Positions 9,379 to 18,615 of a stretch of 64,000 nt of DNA are shown piece by piece. Where the stretch lies: the NCBI GenBank assembly GCA_047974745.1, contig JBKECO010000004.1, positions 1-64,000 of the forward strand, read 5' to 3'. The stretch's first letter is position 1. Each line of letters starts with the position of its first letter. The notes beneath the pieces were generated by a model. The model did no database searches. It saw nothing but the letters and a program-made list of their open reading frames with translations, and was not told where the DNA came from. Both the position numbers and the translations under genes were made by a program. Source of the stretch: JBKECO01 sp047974745 (GTDB taxonomy: Bacteria; Bacillota; Clostridia; Lachnospirales; Lachnospiraceae).

Positions 9379-10007
9379 TTCTCAACATTAATTGCTTCAT
9401 TCAATGTCAGCATCTTTTCGTCCAGCATTGAGACAATGCCTGAGCATTCCCGCAAGTCCCGACTGATATATTCCGGTGCATTTCCTTCGAATTTGTAGTA
9501 GATCTTATGTTCCAGACTTGCCCAGAAATCCATTGCCATCGTTCTGATTTGAATTTCCACCTTTGTATCAACGACTCTGTCTGATAAAAAGATCGGCACT
9601 GTTACATGCATGTGATAACTCTTGTATCCGCTTTCCTTTGGATTTTTTATATAATCCTTGACGGATACTACTGTTAGATCCTGTTGTTTTCCAATCATCT
9701 CAGCGACCTGATATATATCGGATGTAAAAGAGCATACAATTCGAATCCCTGCAATGTCATTGATATTTTCGACCATGTTCTGAATGGTGCTCTCGAAACC
9801 ATATCGCTTCAGCTTCTTTACGATGCTTTCGGGCGATTTTAATCTCGTCTTGATATATTCAATTGGATTGTACTGATGCACATGCAAAAACTCTTCGTTC
9901 AATATTTCAAGCTTTGTCCCCACCTCTTTTAGAGCCGCAGTATATAAAAACATCATCGTTTTCCAGCTGTCGACAGTCTCTCCAACGATCTCATGGGTAG
10001 TTTTCAT
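9360..10007 (-). CDS. Small alarmone synthetase (RelQ/YjbM-like)
   Basis: A 215-residue single-domain (p)ppGpp synthetase of the RelA/SpoT fold. It transfers pyrophosphate from ATP to GDP or GTP and lacks the hydrolase and regulatory domains of long RSH enzymes. Visible motifs are IAGIRIVCSF, ESGYKSYHMHVTVPIF and VEIQIRTMAMDFWASLEHKIYYK, which include the substrate-binding tyrosine and the catalytic glutamate region. It is a single-gene unit with its own terminator. The assignment to RelQ rather than RelP rests on length only. Confidence 0.88.
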   Translation of the reverse strand: MKTTHEIVGETVDSWKTMMFLYTAALKEVGTKLEILNEEFLHVHQYNPIEYIKTRLKSPESIVKKLKRYGFESTIQNMVENINDIAGIRIVCSFTSDIYQVAEMIGKQQDLTVVSVKDYIKNPKESGYKSYHMHVTVPIFLSDRVVDTKVEIQIRTMAMDFWASLEHKIYYKFEGNAPEYISRDLRECSGIVSMLDEKMLTLNEAINVEKAKLSD

Positions 10008-10077
10008 CCCCTGTCCTCCGTTTCAGGCAATTATTTTAATAATTCTATGATTGCCTACTAGGGTTATTATATCACTA

Positions 10078-10144
10078 AATTGTAAAAAATGTTATTTCAC
10101 GGAGGAAATTTTTATTTTTTTTTAACATTTTACACAATTATTCA
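10078..10144. repeat. Imperfect inverted repeat upstream of the alarmone synthetase gene
   Basis: Two 17-base arms, AATTGTAAAAAATGTTA and TAACATTTTACACAATT, differ at two positions and enclose about 32 bases that include GGAGG and a long T-run. It lies between the PfoR-type gene and the alarmone synthetase gene, both on the minus strand. It may be a terminator for a transcript from either side, a promoter region or a small foldback element. Confidence 0.6.
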
Positions 10145-10176
10145 ACTCCCGCTGTCTGCCTGCTGCCGATTCGATT

Positions 10177-11238
10177 CTATAAATCTAATTTTAAGTCATT
10201 TTCTCTGATCCAGCCAATTTTTCTAAAAAAGGAACCAAAGACCCAAGTGAGTACAGCTGGCAAAAGGAAACAGATCAAAAATAGGCTGATCCAATCAATT
10301 GCTGTGATGGAATCCTTTAGACCAAGTGAGATATCATTGACCCATCCGGAATAAACACCGATCTGTCCAACAAGCCCACTGGTTCCCATTCCTGACGATA
10401 CCGCTGCTCCATTCATCTGAAATTGAAATAAGACAGTTGCCAGGGGTCCTGTGACCATTGAGGTCAGAATGGCCGGAATCCAGATTCTCGGGTTCCTTAC
10501 AATATTACCCATCTGAAGCATACTGGTTCCAATTCCCTGAGCGATTAGACCTCCCCACCCATTTTCCCGAAAGGAAAGCACTGCAAATCCTACCATCTGT
10601 GCACAGCAGCCTGCAAGTGCAGCACCGCCTGCTAATCCGGTAAGACCAAGTGCTGCGCATATCGCTGCACTGCTGATCGGCAGAGTCAGAGCAATTCCAA
10701 CGAGTGCCGAAATAATGATTCCCATAAAAAATGGCTGCAGCTCGGTTGCCCACATGACTGCACTTCCCACTGCATTTGCAGCAGATCCGATTCCCGGTGC
10801 CCACCAGATAGAAAGAAGTACGCCGACTGTGATCGTTACAAATGGAGTAACTATGATGTCGACCTTCGTTTCCTTAGAAACAGCTTTTCCAAATTCAGCA
10901 GCAATGATAACGACGACCAGTACTGCCAGTGGTCCGCCCGCTCCACCCAGCTCATTGGCAGCGCCCCCAGCTGCTGCCAGTGAAAAAAGTACAAGCGGCG
11001 GAGCTGCAAGAGCATAGCCAATGGAGATCGCCATCGCGAATCCCGTCGCTGCCTTTGCATAGCCTCCAATCGTGACTAAGATCTCGATTCCTGTCTGTTG
11101 GCCAAGTGTTCCAAGGATCGTTCCAATCAGCAGTGAAGCAAAAAGACCCTGTGCCATGGCTCCAAGTGCATCGATTCCATATCTCTTTGCAGAAATAATA
11201 ATATTTTTTCGAACAAGAAATTTCTTAAACCTCTCCAT
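10177..11238 (-). CDS. PfoR-type membrane protein (PTS EIIC-like)
   Basis: A 353-residue polytopic membrane protein with about eight to ten helices, matching the PfoR/PTS_EIIC_2 family. These proteins resemble the membrane domain of PTS permeases but carry no EIIA or EIIB domain here. Glycine- and alanine-rich helices with GGAANELGGAGGPLAVL and GLTGLAGGAALAGCCAQMVGFA are typical. PfoR was first described as a regulator of perfringolysin O, but the transport substrate of the family is unknown. It follows niaR by 74 bases on the same strand, which suggests, without proof, a link to niacin or NAD metabolism. Confidence 0.8.
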   Translation of the reverse strand: MERFKKFLVRKNIIISAKRYGIDALGAMAQGLFASLLIGTILGTLGQQTGIEILVTIGGYAKAATGFAMAISIGYALAAPPLVLFSLAAAGGAANELGGAGGPLAVLVVVIIAAEFGKAVSKETKVDIIVTPFVTITVGVLLSIWWAPGIGSAANAVGSAVMWATELQPFFMGIIISALVGIALTLPISSAAICAALGLTGLAGGAALAGCCAQMVGFAVLSFRENGWGGLIAQGIGTSMLQMGNIVRNPRIWIPAILTSMVTGPLATVLFQFQMNGAAVSSGMGTSGLVGQIGVYSGWVNDISLGLKDSITAIDWISLFLICFLLPAVLTWVFGSFFRKIGWIRENDLKLDL

Positions 11239-11312
11239 AAACTACTCCTCATCAGTGTGTTTTCACATGTATAGTCATGTGTCTTGTCAGTCAAGAAGTA
11301 GTCTAGCATATT

Positions 11313-11858
11313 TTATTTTGTTCTGCAACCAGAAGTCGTGATTTCCTGCAAATACCCTTTTTCTCTGAGCATTTGCTCAATATTTTCCAGCACCTCTTCC
11401 GTATCTGCCTCAATGGTGTGATAGTGCTGCTCCTTTGTCAGATTTTTGAGCGGTCTATCTTTGGATCGTTTCATTTTATCTGTGAACTCATCCACATCTG
11501 CTCTTGAACGGAGCAAAAGATCCACAGTGATCTGTCCATAGAGCGCATGGTCAATGATGACATCTAAAATTTTGCCCCCTGCATCTATAATGGTGTACAG
11601 CTCATCGCGGATATCATCATCTGTATGTCTTACACAAAAGATTCTCCTTGCGATCTGCTCCCCTTCAGACGGCTCGTAAAGCAGATATCCCTTATTCGTA
11701 CTCAGGATATTCTTGTTCACAGCACGAAGCAGTGCGATATCCTGCACGATGACCTGTCTGCTGACTAAAAATGTCTTTGCCAGTGCCGAGCCTGAAATCG
11801 GTGTTTTTACCTGCTTCATCGTATTTAAGATCTGTTCCCGTCGTTCTTCACCCTCCAT
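11313..11858 (-). CDS. niaR: Transcription repressor NiaR
   Basis: A 181-residue niacin-responsive repressor of NAD biosynthesis and niacin uptake genes. The N-terminal winged HTH (ILNTMKQVKTPISGSALAKTF, then VSRQVIVQDIALLR) is followed by the 3H ligand domain, named for its conserved histidines: CVRHTDDD, IDHALYGQ and EQHYHTIEAD are all present. In other Firmicutes it binds nicotinic acid and represses pncB or niacin transporters; pncB lies at 26950-28401. It is the third gene of a likely operon after the SpoU methyltransferase and a small unknown gene. Confidence 0.9.
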   Translation of the reverse strand: MEGEERREQILNTMKQVKTPISGSALAKTFLVSRQVIVQDIALLRAVNKNILSTNKGYLLYEPSEGEQIARRIFCVRHTDDDIRDELYTIIDAGGKILDVIIDHALYGQITVDLLLRSRADVDEFTDKMKRSKDRPLKNLTKEQHYHTIEADTEEVLENIEQMLREKGYLQEITTSGCRTK

Positions 11859-11872
11859 CGTGTACCTCCTGA

Positions 11873-12145
11873 CTAATAATCATCCTCTTCGATCACGTAG
11901 AACTCAAAATAATCAAAATCGATATCCTCAATAAAACTGTCTCTATAAAATCTGGTTCTTGCATCCCTTCTGAATTCTTCAATGTTTATATTGAGCCAGA
12001 TTGGTTCCCCCAGATCGAACTCACAACAGAGCTCATTCATTGCCTGAAATACTTTGTGAGTCCGTGTGTCCTTTTCCTCATTCACGGTCGTATGATCTTT
12101 GACCAGTCTGTTTTCTTTAAATAATCTGCCCCAAACGCGAAACAT
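11873..12145 (-). CDS. Small acidic conserved hypothetical protein
   Basis: A 90-residue soluble protein ending in a very acidic, aromatic tail (DFDYFEFYVIEEDDY). I do not recognise a named family. It lies tightly between the SpoU methyltransferase gene (16 bases) and niaR (14 bases) on the same strand, and its position in a compact operon argues that it is real. No membrane segment, metal-binding cluster or HTH is visible. Confidence 0.72.
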   Translation of the reverse strand: MFRVWGRLFKENRLVKDHTTVNEEKDTRTHKVFQAMNELCCEFDLGEPIWLNINIEEFRRDARTRFYRDSFIEDIDFDYFEFYVIEEDDY

Positions 12146-12161
12146 ACTTTACCTCCGGTCC

Positions 12162-12935
12162 TTATCTTCGTTGTCGATTCATCTCATACATCAGTACGGT
12201 TGCTGCAATCGCCGCATTCAGGCTTTCCACCTGACCGCTCATAGGAATCCGAATTCGATCATCAGATCCTGCAACTGCTTCATCCGTCAAACCATTACCC
12301 TCATTGCCAATTAAGAACCCGCAGCTTCCCCTGTAATCAGCACTGTCATAAAGTCTGGATCCTTCTAAATGTGCCGCATAGATGCAAATCCCCATGGCTC
12401 TGGCATTCTCTACTTCCAGTATAAAATCTTCTGCAATGAGAATTGGCACTCGATAAATGCTTCCCATTGTGGAGCGGATCGTTTTAGGCTGATAGGGATC
12501 TGCACTGTCCCTGCTGATAATAATTCCACTGATGCCTGCTCCTTCACCCGTTCGAATCATAGTGCCCAGATTTCCGGGATCCTGAATATTCTCAAGAAAC
12601 AGGTAGCAGCCGTTCTGACTTAGATAGAATTGGGAAGGGGAATACGTATGTGTCTTTATGACAGTAAGGATTCCCTGGGGTGTTTTGGTATCGCTGACAC
12701 ATTCAAAGACTCTGTCTGAAAGGATCTCATGTGGAAAACGTCTCCATTCACTGCCCCTTGCCTGATTCTTAGTAAAGGATTCTGAGACATAGACCTCTTT
12801 GACTGCATCTTTTGGAGCTTCCTCGAACATTTTCATTCCCTCAGCAATAAATTCACCTGCTGCTGTTCTCTCTTTGGACTTTTTCATTATTTTCAGAAGC
12901 TGTTTTATTTTTGTATTTGCTGTACTTGTTATCAT
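12162..12935 (-). CDS. SpoU/TrmH-family RNA 2'-O-methyltransferase
   Basis: A SPOUT-fold methyltransferase of about 257 residues that methylates ribose 2'-OH in rRNA or tRNA with S-adenosylmethionine. The N-terminal substrate-binding domain is followed by the knotted domain with ENIQDPGNLGTMIRTGEGAG, GFLIGNEGNGL and the C-terminal IPMSGQVESLNAAIAATVLMYE. I use ATG at 12935, preceded by GGAGAGG. A longer frame opens with TTG at 12962 inside the terminator hairpin of pfkA and is not credible. The exact RNA target cannot be told from sequence. Confidence 0.9.
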   Translation of the reverse strand: MITSTANTKIKQLLKIMKKSKERTAAGEFIAEGMKMFEEAPKDAVKEVYVSESFTKNQARGSEWRRFPHEILSDRVFECVSDTKTPQGILTVIKTHTYSPSQFYLSQNGCYLFLENIQDPGNLGTMIRTGEGAGISGIIISRDSADPYQPKTIRSTMGSIYRVPILIAEDFILEVENARAMGICIYAAHLEGSRLYDSADYRGSCGFLIGNEGNGLTDEAVAGSDDRIRIPMSGQVESLNAAIAATVLMYEMNRQRR

Positions 12936-12945
12936 AATCCTCTCC

Positions 12946-12974
12946 AAAAAAAGCGGCTGCAATCAGCCGCTTTT
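12946..12974 (-). terminator. Terminator of pfkA
   Basis: GCGGCTG and CAGCCGC form a perfect stem followed on the minus strand by seven T. It ends the pfkA transcript just before the ribosome site of the methyltransferase gene. Confidence 0.88.
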
Positions 12975-12982
12975 GATTCGGT

Positions 12983-13957
12983 TTACTTTGAAAGATTCCT
13001 GCATACTTCAAATTCGTATTCTGGAATGTTCTTCGTCATGGATAATGCTTCATCCATATCGAAGTCTACAAAATCACCATGTCTATATCCAACCACTCTG
13101 TTCGATGCTCCCTGACAGAGCAGATCGACTGCATAAGCTCCCATCATAGAGGCATATACTCTGTCTTTACAGGTCGGACTTCCTCCACGCTGCATATGTC
13201 CAAGGATCGTCGCTCTTGTCTCAACACCTGTTGCAGCTTCGATGCGTCTCGCCATACTGGTAGAATGTCCGATACCCTCTGCATTTATGATAATGTGATG
13301 TGCCTTACCATGTTTTTTATTCTCGATAATATTATTTACGATCTTTTGCTCATCATAATCGTATTTCTCAGGCAACAATACATTCTCCGCACCATTTGCA
13401 ATACCGGTCCAGAGTGCGATAAAGCCAGCGCCTCTTCCCATCACTTCTATAATACTGCATCTTTCATGGGATGTAGAGGTATCGCGAACTTTGTCGATAG
13501 CCTCCATTGCTGTATTCACTGCTGTATCAAATCCAATCGTATACTCTGTACATGCAATATCCAGATCGATTGTTCCCGGTATACCAATTGTATTGATACC
13601 GAGTCGGGCAAGCTTCTGTGCACCCATAAAAGAACCGTCACCACCTATCACGATCACGCCATCAATATTATGCTTCTTACAGATCTCTGCCCCTTTTTTT
13701 TGTCCCTCCGGTGTTAAAAATTCCAGACATCTTGCCGTCTGCAAAATCGTTCCGCCTCTTTGAATAATGTCAGAAACACTGCGAGCCTGCATATCTATGA
13801 TCTCTTCCTGAAGCAGTCCGGCATATCCTCTTTTGATTCCTTTGACCTTTAATCCCTTTATCAATGCTTCCCTGACGACTGCCCGAATAGCCGCATTCAT
13901 TCCAGGAGCATCTCCACCGCTGGTCAGAACACCAATCGTTTTCAATTCATTTGCCAT
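12983..13957 (-). CDS. pfkA: ATP-dependent 6-phosphofructokinase
   Basis: Commits fructose 6-phosphate to glycolysis. The 324-residue length is that of the classic bacterial enzyme. ATP-binding segments are LTSGGDAPGMNAAIRA at the N terminus and GGDGSFMGAQKL near residue 102, where the second G of GGDG marks ATP rather than PPi use. The catalytic aspartate is in PGTIDLDI, and MGRGAGFIAL contacts fructose 6-phosphate. dnaE lies 77 bases upstream on the same strand, a pairing common in Clostridia; pfkA ends in its own terminator. Confidence 0.97.
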   Translation of the reverse strand: MANELKTIGVLTSGGDAPGMNAAIRAVVREALIKGLKVKGIKRGYAGLLQEEIIDMQARSVSDIIQRGGTILQTARCLEFLTPEGQKKGAEICKKHNIDGVIVIGGDGSFMGAQKLARLGINTIGIPGTIDLDIACTEYTIGFDTAVNTAMEAIDKVRDTSTSHERCSIIEVMGRGAGFIALWTGIANGAENVLLPEKYDYDEQKIVNNIIENKKHGKAHHIIINAEGIGHSTSMARRIEAATGVETRATILGHMQRGGSPTCKDRVYASMMGAYAVDLLCQGASNRVVGYRHGDFVDFDMDEALSMTKNIPEYEFEVCRNLSK

Positions 13958-14034
13958 TGTTTTGTGTCCTCCTCATGTATTCTCTCTATATTCTATTATC
14001 CTGATTTCCTCTAATCTATCTTATTCTAATCTGT

Positions 14035-17000
14035 TTATCGCCTGTTTTCAATAGGCTTTTCCACAACTTTTACGTTGTTTTCTCCCAGAAATAGCACAAA
14101 TTCATGCACAGTCTGCCGGTCAGCATTGATTTTAAAACCTTTTGGAAATCGCTTGATCTGCTTTGTCGAGGAAATGTAGATGACCACAGAGTCTTCTCCC
14201 TCAGACTGTTCCAACAGACCCAGCACCTCCTTCTCCTTGGCCTGATAATCAGAGAGCGCAACGAACTGAAGCCATAGTTCTTTTCTTGTATCGTCAAAGC
14301 CAATGATTCTTTCACAGATCAATTTTCCATTCTTCTCTTCCTCTACATTTGCCCTTCCGAAAACGAAGACCTTGGAATCTTCTTTGAGCAAATGTTGATT
14401 TCTTTCGAAATCATTTGGAAAAACGATGACTTCAACCGTACCAAGCAGATCCTCAATGGTCAGAAATGCCATTCTTTTACTGTTTTTCGTATATTTGATC
14501 GTAACTTCCACGATCATACCGCCGATGACCGACTTTTCTCCGTCATGAATCCTCGTCTCATTCGTCTCATCATCCAAAAGAAAATCAGATGTGTCAGCTG
14601 TAATATTTTTTCTCCACTTATCTTCATACTCTTCAAGTGGATGACCGCTGACATACACACCAAGCACTTCCTTTTCAGCAGCCAGGCATTTTTCTCTGCC
14701 AAATTCTCCCACATTTGGCATGGTGATCTCAAATTCTTTTTTCTCTTCTTCCGAAACTAGATCGAATAAGCTCATTTGTCCGGCAAGGCTCTTCTTCTTA
14801 CTGGATGCTATGGAATCCATTAGCATGACATAGACCATCATTTTTTGTTTTCTCGTGCCCTCAAGACCGTCTAATGCACCTGCCTTAATAAAATTTTCAA
14901 CACTTCGTTTATTGAGCTCGCGTCCACTCATTCTCTCTAAAAAATCCTTCAGCGTTACAAAGGGTCCATTCATTTTTCTTTCTTCAATGATCGAATCAAT
15001 CGTTGGTCCTCCCACACTTCGAATCGCAGAGAGTCCATACCGAATCTGTTTCCCTGAAACTGAGAATCCTCTTTCTCCTTCGTTGATATCAGGTGGCAGA
15101 ATGCCAATTCCCATTCGCCGGCAAGTCTGTATATATTCCGATACCTTGGAAGTCTGGTCAAGTACTGATGTCATCAATGCGGCCATAAATTCAACAGGAT
15201 AATAGTATTTCAAATAGGCAGTCTGGTAGGAGACAACCGCATAGGCTGCTGCATGAGACTTGTTAAATGCATATTTTGCAAAGTCTGTCATTTCATCATA
15301 GATTTTATTGGCTACCCGCTCCGGTATCCCATTCGCCACACAGCCCGGAACATGTTCCTCTTCATTTCCATAGACAAAGGACTTTCTCTCTTTATCCATA
15401 ACGGACTGTTTCTTTTTTGACATTGCTCTCCTGAGCAGATCACTTCGACCCAGGGTATAACCTGCAAGATCCCTAACGATCTGCATTACCTGCTCCTGGT
15501 AAACGATACATCCATAGGTGGGCGATAGTATTGGTTCCAGCTGCGGACAGTCATAGGTGATCATTTCATGGTTGTTCTTGCCTCGAATATATGCCGGTAT
15601 AAAATCCATGGGACCCGGACGATACAAAGAGATTCCGGCAATGACATCCTCGAGGCTTTCAGGCTTGAGTTCCTTCATGAAGCTCTTCATACCCGCACTT
15701 TCCAGCTGGAATACGCCCTCAGTTCTTCCCGTCCCCAGAGAATCCAGTACTTTTTTATCTGAAAAATCAATTTGATCGATATCGATCGTGACCCCGTGGC
15801 CGTTCTCAGCCATTTTTACAGCATTCTGAATGACTGTGAGTGTCCGCAGTCCTAAAAAATCCATTTTCAGCAGACCAAGCTCCTCGATGGTCGTCATCGT
15901 GAACTGAGTCGTGATCATTCCGTCTGACCCTCTTGAGAGTGGTACATACTCTTCCATTGGCAGTTTGGCAATTACAACCCCTGCTGCATGCATCGAAGTA
16001 TGACGGGGCAGTCCCTCGAGACGCTTCGACATGTCAATGAGTTTTCTGACCTCATCATCTTCTTCATACATTTTTCGTAATTCCGAGTTGATCTCAAGTG
16101 CACGATTGATGGTGATCCCAAGCTCCGTCGGAATATTTTTGGCAATGACATCCACCGCGGAATAGGAGAGATCCATAACGCGTCCTACATCCCGGATAAC
16201 ACCCCGAGCTGCCATGGTTCCAAATGTTACGATCTGTGTTACGCATTCTTTTCCATATTTTTCAATTACATATTCTATGACCTCTCCACGACGTTCATAG
16301 CAAAAATCTACATCAATATCAGGCATGGAGACACGTTCCGGATTTAAAAATCTCTCAAAAATCAACTGATATTTCATGGGGTCGATATTTGTAATTCCTG
16401 TTGTATAGGCAACGATACTACCTGCAGCACTTCCGCGTCCGGGTCCGACAATTATCCCCTGTTCTCTGGCGTATCGAATGTAGTCCCAGACAATCAGAAA
16501 ATATTCCACATATCCCATATTCTCGATTACGCCAAGCTCATACTCCAGTCTTTCGGCAAGCTCACCCTCTGTCGTGCCGTAGTGATGCTTTAGGCCTTCG
16601 TAACATAGTTTTCTCAGATATTCGAACTTTGTATAACCCTCCGGCACCTGAAAATCAGGCAGTACCATATTTCCAAATTCTATATTGACATGACAGCGCA
16701 TTGCGATCTTATGTGTATTTTCCAATGCTTCTAATGCATAAGGAAATAATCCCTTCATCTGTTCTTCGGATTTCACATAATACTGCCCGCCCTCATATCG
16801 CATTCTGTCCTCATCAGAAAGTTTTTTCCCGGTCTGCAGACAAAGGAGGATATCATGGGGCTCAACATCATCCTCGTAGGTATAATGAACATCATTGGTC
16901 GCGACCAGTTCGATTCCGGTATCACCAGAAAGTCGTAAGAGCTGTTGATTCACCGTGCGCTGCATAGGAATTCCATGATCCTGCAGCTCCAGAAAGAAAT

Positions 17001-17514
17001 TTCCTTTTCCAAAACAGTCCTGATATCGCAGAGCTGCTTTTTTAGCTTCCTCGTACATTCCTCTGGAGAGATATTTTTGAACCTCGCCTCCCAGACACGC
17101 ACTGAGTGCGATGATCCCTTCGTGATAGGTATTTAGGATTTCCATATCTACTCTGGGCTTGTAATAATACCCTTCTACGAAACCCTTTGATACGATCTTC
17201 ATCAAATTGTGATATCCTATATCATTTTCTGCCAGCAATACAAGATGATAATATCTGTCTTCTCCATGTACGGTCTCGCGATCCAATCTAGACGCCGGAG
17301 ATACATAGATCTCCGATCCAAGTATAGGACGAATCCCTTCTTCCTTACATTTTTTATAAAAATCTATAACTCCAAACATAACGCCATGATCGGTGATCGC
17401 AGCACTGTCCATGCCCAGCTCTTTCACTCTGGCAACATACTCTTTGATTTTATTCGATCCATCCAGAAGGCTGTATTCTGTATGGACATGTAGATGTGTA
17501 AATGGCATACTCAT
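14035..17514 (-). CDS. dnaE: DNA polymerase III alpha subunit
   Basis: Replicative C-family polymerase of 1159 residues. The N-terminal PHP domain begins THLHVHTEYSLLDG. The palm carries the catalytic aspartates in MPDIDVDFCYERRGEVIEYV; GPGRGSAAGSIV and TEGVFQLESAGM are further C-family marks. The OB fold (about residues 985-1060, GGMIVEVTIKYTKNSKRMAFLTIED) and a C-terminal domain complete it. It lacks the internal exonuclease of PolC, so it is the DnaE type. In Firmicutes this enzyme usually works with PolC, extending primers on the lagging strand. pfkA follows. Confidence 0.97.
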   Translation of the reverse strand: MSMPFTHLHVHTEYSLLDGSNKIKEYVARVKELGMDSAAITDHGVMFGVIDFYKKCKEEGIRPILGSEIYVSPASRLDRETVHGEDRYYHLVLLAENDIGYHNLMKIVSKGFVEGYYYKPRVDMEILNTYHEGIIALSACLGGEVQKYLSRGMYEEAKKAALRYQDCFGKGNFFLELQDHGIPMQRTVNQQLLRLSGDTGIELVATNDVHYTYEDDVEPHDILLCLQTGKKLSDEDRMRYEGGQYYVKSEEQMKGLFPYALEALENTHKIAMRCHVNIEFGNMVLPDFQVPEGYTKFEYLRKLCYEGLKHHYGTTEGELAERLEYELGVIENMGYVEYFLIVWDYIRYAREQGIIVGPGRGSAAGSIVAYTTGITNIDPMKYQLIFERFLNPERVSMPDIDVDFCYERRGEVIEYVIEKYGKECVTQIVTFGTMAARGVIRDVGRVMDLSYSAVDVIAKNIPTELGITINRALEINSELRKMYEEDDEVRKLIDMSKRLEGLPRHTSMHAAGVVIAKLPMEEYVPLSRGSDGMITTQFTMTTIEELGLLKMDFLGLRTLTVIQNAVKMAENGHGVTIDIDQIDFSDKKVLDSLGTGRTEGVFQLESAGMKSFMKELKPESLEDVIAGISLYRPGPMDFIPAYIRGKNNHEMITYDCPQLEPILSPTYGCIVYQEQVMQIVRDLAGYTLGRSDLLRRAMSKKKQSVMDKERKSFVYGNEEEHVPGCVANGIPERVANKIYDEMTDFAKYAFNKSHAAAYAVVSYQTAYLKYYYPVEFMAALMTSVLDQTSKVSEYIQTCRRMGIGILPPDINEGERGFSVSGKQIRYGLSAIRSVGGPTIDSIIEERKMNGPFVTLKDFLERMSGRELNKRSVENFIKAGALDGLEGTRKQKMMVYVMLMDSIASSKKKSLAGQMSLFDLVSEEEKKEFEITMPNVGEFGREKCLAAEKEVLGVYVSGHPLEEYEDKWRKNITADTSDFLLDDETNETRIHDGEKSVIGGMIVEVTIKYTKNSKRMAFLTIEDLLGTVEVIVFPNDFERNQHLLKEDSKVFVFGRANVEEEKNGKLICERIIGFDDTRKELWLQFVALSDYQAKEKEVLGLLEQSEGEDSVVIYISSTKQIKRFPKGFKINADRQTVHEFVLFLGENNVKVVEKPIENRR

Positions 17515-17605
17515 TCGCTCCTCTTTGATCCTTGCACATACTACATAGTATAGACCAATTTTTTTCCCTCGTCTATGGATATTCTGCTACCCGAGTCTAT
17601 GATTC

Positions 17606-17633
17606 TTGCAATTCAGACAAATATTGTTATAAT
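17606..17633 (+). promoter_or_regulatory. Promoter of the CPBP gene
   Basis: TTGCAA, a 16-base spacer and TATAAT are placed about 45 bases before the start of the CPBP-family gene, in the divergent spacer opposite dnaE. Confidence 0.6.
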
Positions 17634-17680
17634 TCAAAGTAAGTAACTTTTTTATAAACATAATAGAAAGAGAGTATTTC

Positions 17681-18541
17681 ATGAAAAAGACAGCAAATTT
17701 CTTTATGGCATTTATACCACTGATCCTATCTTTAACTCTACAGTTCGTTCTTATGATCCCTTTGCTTGGCATTGTAATTATAAGCTTTAGTCTGAGTGGC
17801 ATTTTCACACCAGAGTATGTAGTGACCGAAAGTATTATGGATTATCTTTGGAATGTCTTTTCATCAGAAGGATTCACTTACGCATTATCCATTGCATTTG
17901 CTGCCAGCGGTATTCTGATCTATGGATTCTGGTTCCGTTATCTGAAAAGAACATCGCCGAAAACTCCAGTTTCTCATCTTCTGCAGCCCAAACTTATCTT
18001 AGGCCTATTGTTGTTAGTTCCAGCGCTGCAGATCATCTCTTCGTTACTGACATCAGTGACAGCAGCAATTTTTCCTGAATGGCTACAGTTTTACGAAGAA
18101 ATGATGGAAGCTGCTGGATTTTCCGAAACACCCTCTATCTGGCTCATTCTATATGCCGTTCTTCTAGGACCTATCGAGGAAGAACTGACATTCCGTGGTG
18201 TGACAATGCATTTTTCCAAAAAAGCATTACCCTTCTGGGGGGCCAATCTGATGCAAGCGTTTTTGTTTGGTATCTTCCATATGAATATGATTCAGGGGGT
18301 CTATGCATTTTTCATTGGAATCGTTCTCGGAATCGTTTATGAAAAAACCGGATCCCTTTTCTTCTCGATTCTTTTGCATATATTCTTCAACATGTGGGGT
18401 ACCTTGGTTCCAGTACTTATCCCAGAAAATATTAACAATGATGAACTTACTATATATATCGCCATTGCTTCCTTCCTTCTAATGATCATTGGCATCTGTC
18501 TGCTCTACATCAAAAGACCAAAACAGACTACATCCCAATAG
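17681..18541 (+). CDS. CPBP-family intramembrane glutamic endopeptidase
   Basis: A 286-residue polytopic membrane protein of the CPBP/Abi (CAAX protease and bacteriocin-processing) family. All three catalytic motifs are visible: EEELTFRG near residue 167 (EExxxR), FGIFHMN near residue 196 (FxxxH) and HIFFNMWG near residue 228 (HxxxN). About seven or eight hydrophobic segments are present. Bacterial members act in peptide maturation, bacteriocin self-immunity or unknown proteolysis; no bacteriocin gene is adjacent here. It is a single-gene plus-strand unit with its own promoter, sharing a bidirectional terminator with the phosphorylase gene. Confidence 0.9.
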   Translation: MKKTANFFMAFIPLILSLTLQFVLMIPLLGIVIISFSLSGIFTPEYVVTESIMDYLWNVFSSEGFTYALSIAFAASGILIYGFWFRYLKRTSPKTPVSHLLQPKLILGLLLLVPALQIISSLLTSVTAAIFPEWLQFYEEMMEAAGFSETPSIWLILYAVLLGPIEEELTFRGVTMHFSKKALPFWGANLMQAFLFGIFHMNMIQGVYAFFIGIVLGIVYEKTGSLFFSILLHIFFNMWGTLVPVLIPENINNDELTIYIAIASFLLMIIGICLLYIKRPKQTTSQ

Positions 18542-18557
18542 TAAATGAAAAGAAACG

Positions 18558-18600
18558 AAAAAGCACTGCGAAGGCCTGTATGGCTGCTGCAGTGCTTTTT
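18558..18600. terminator. Bidirectional terminator
   Basis: AAAAAGCACTGC and GCAGTGCTTTTT form a perfect 12-base stem between the converging CPBP and phosphorylase genes. Confidence 0.9.
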
Positions 18601-18615
18601 GTTCTTAAGGGGAAC

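Noticed and set aside
12936..12962. Nine-residue N-terminal extension of the SpoU methyltransferase
   Set aside because: It would start with TTG inside the pfkA terminator hairpin; ATG at 12935 has GGAGAGG just before it.
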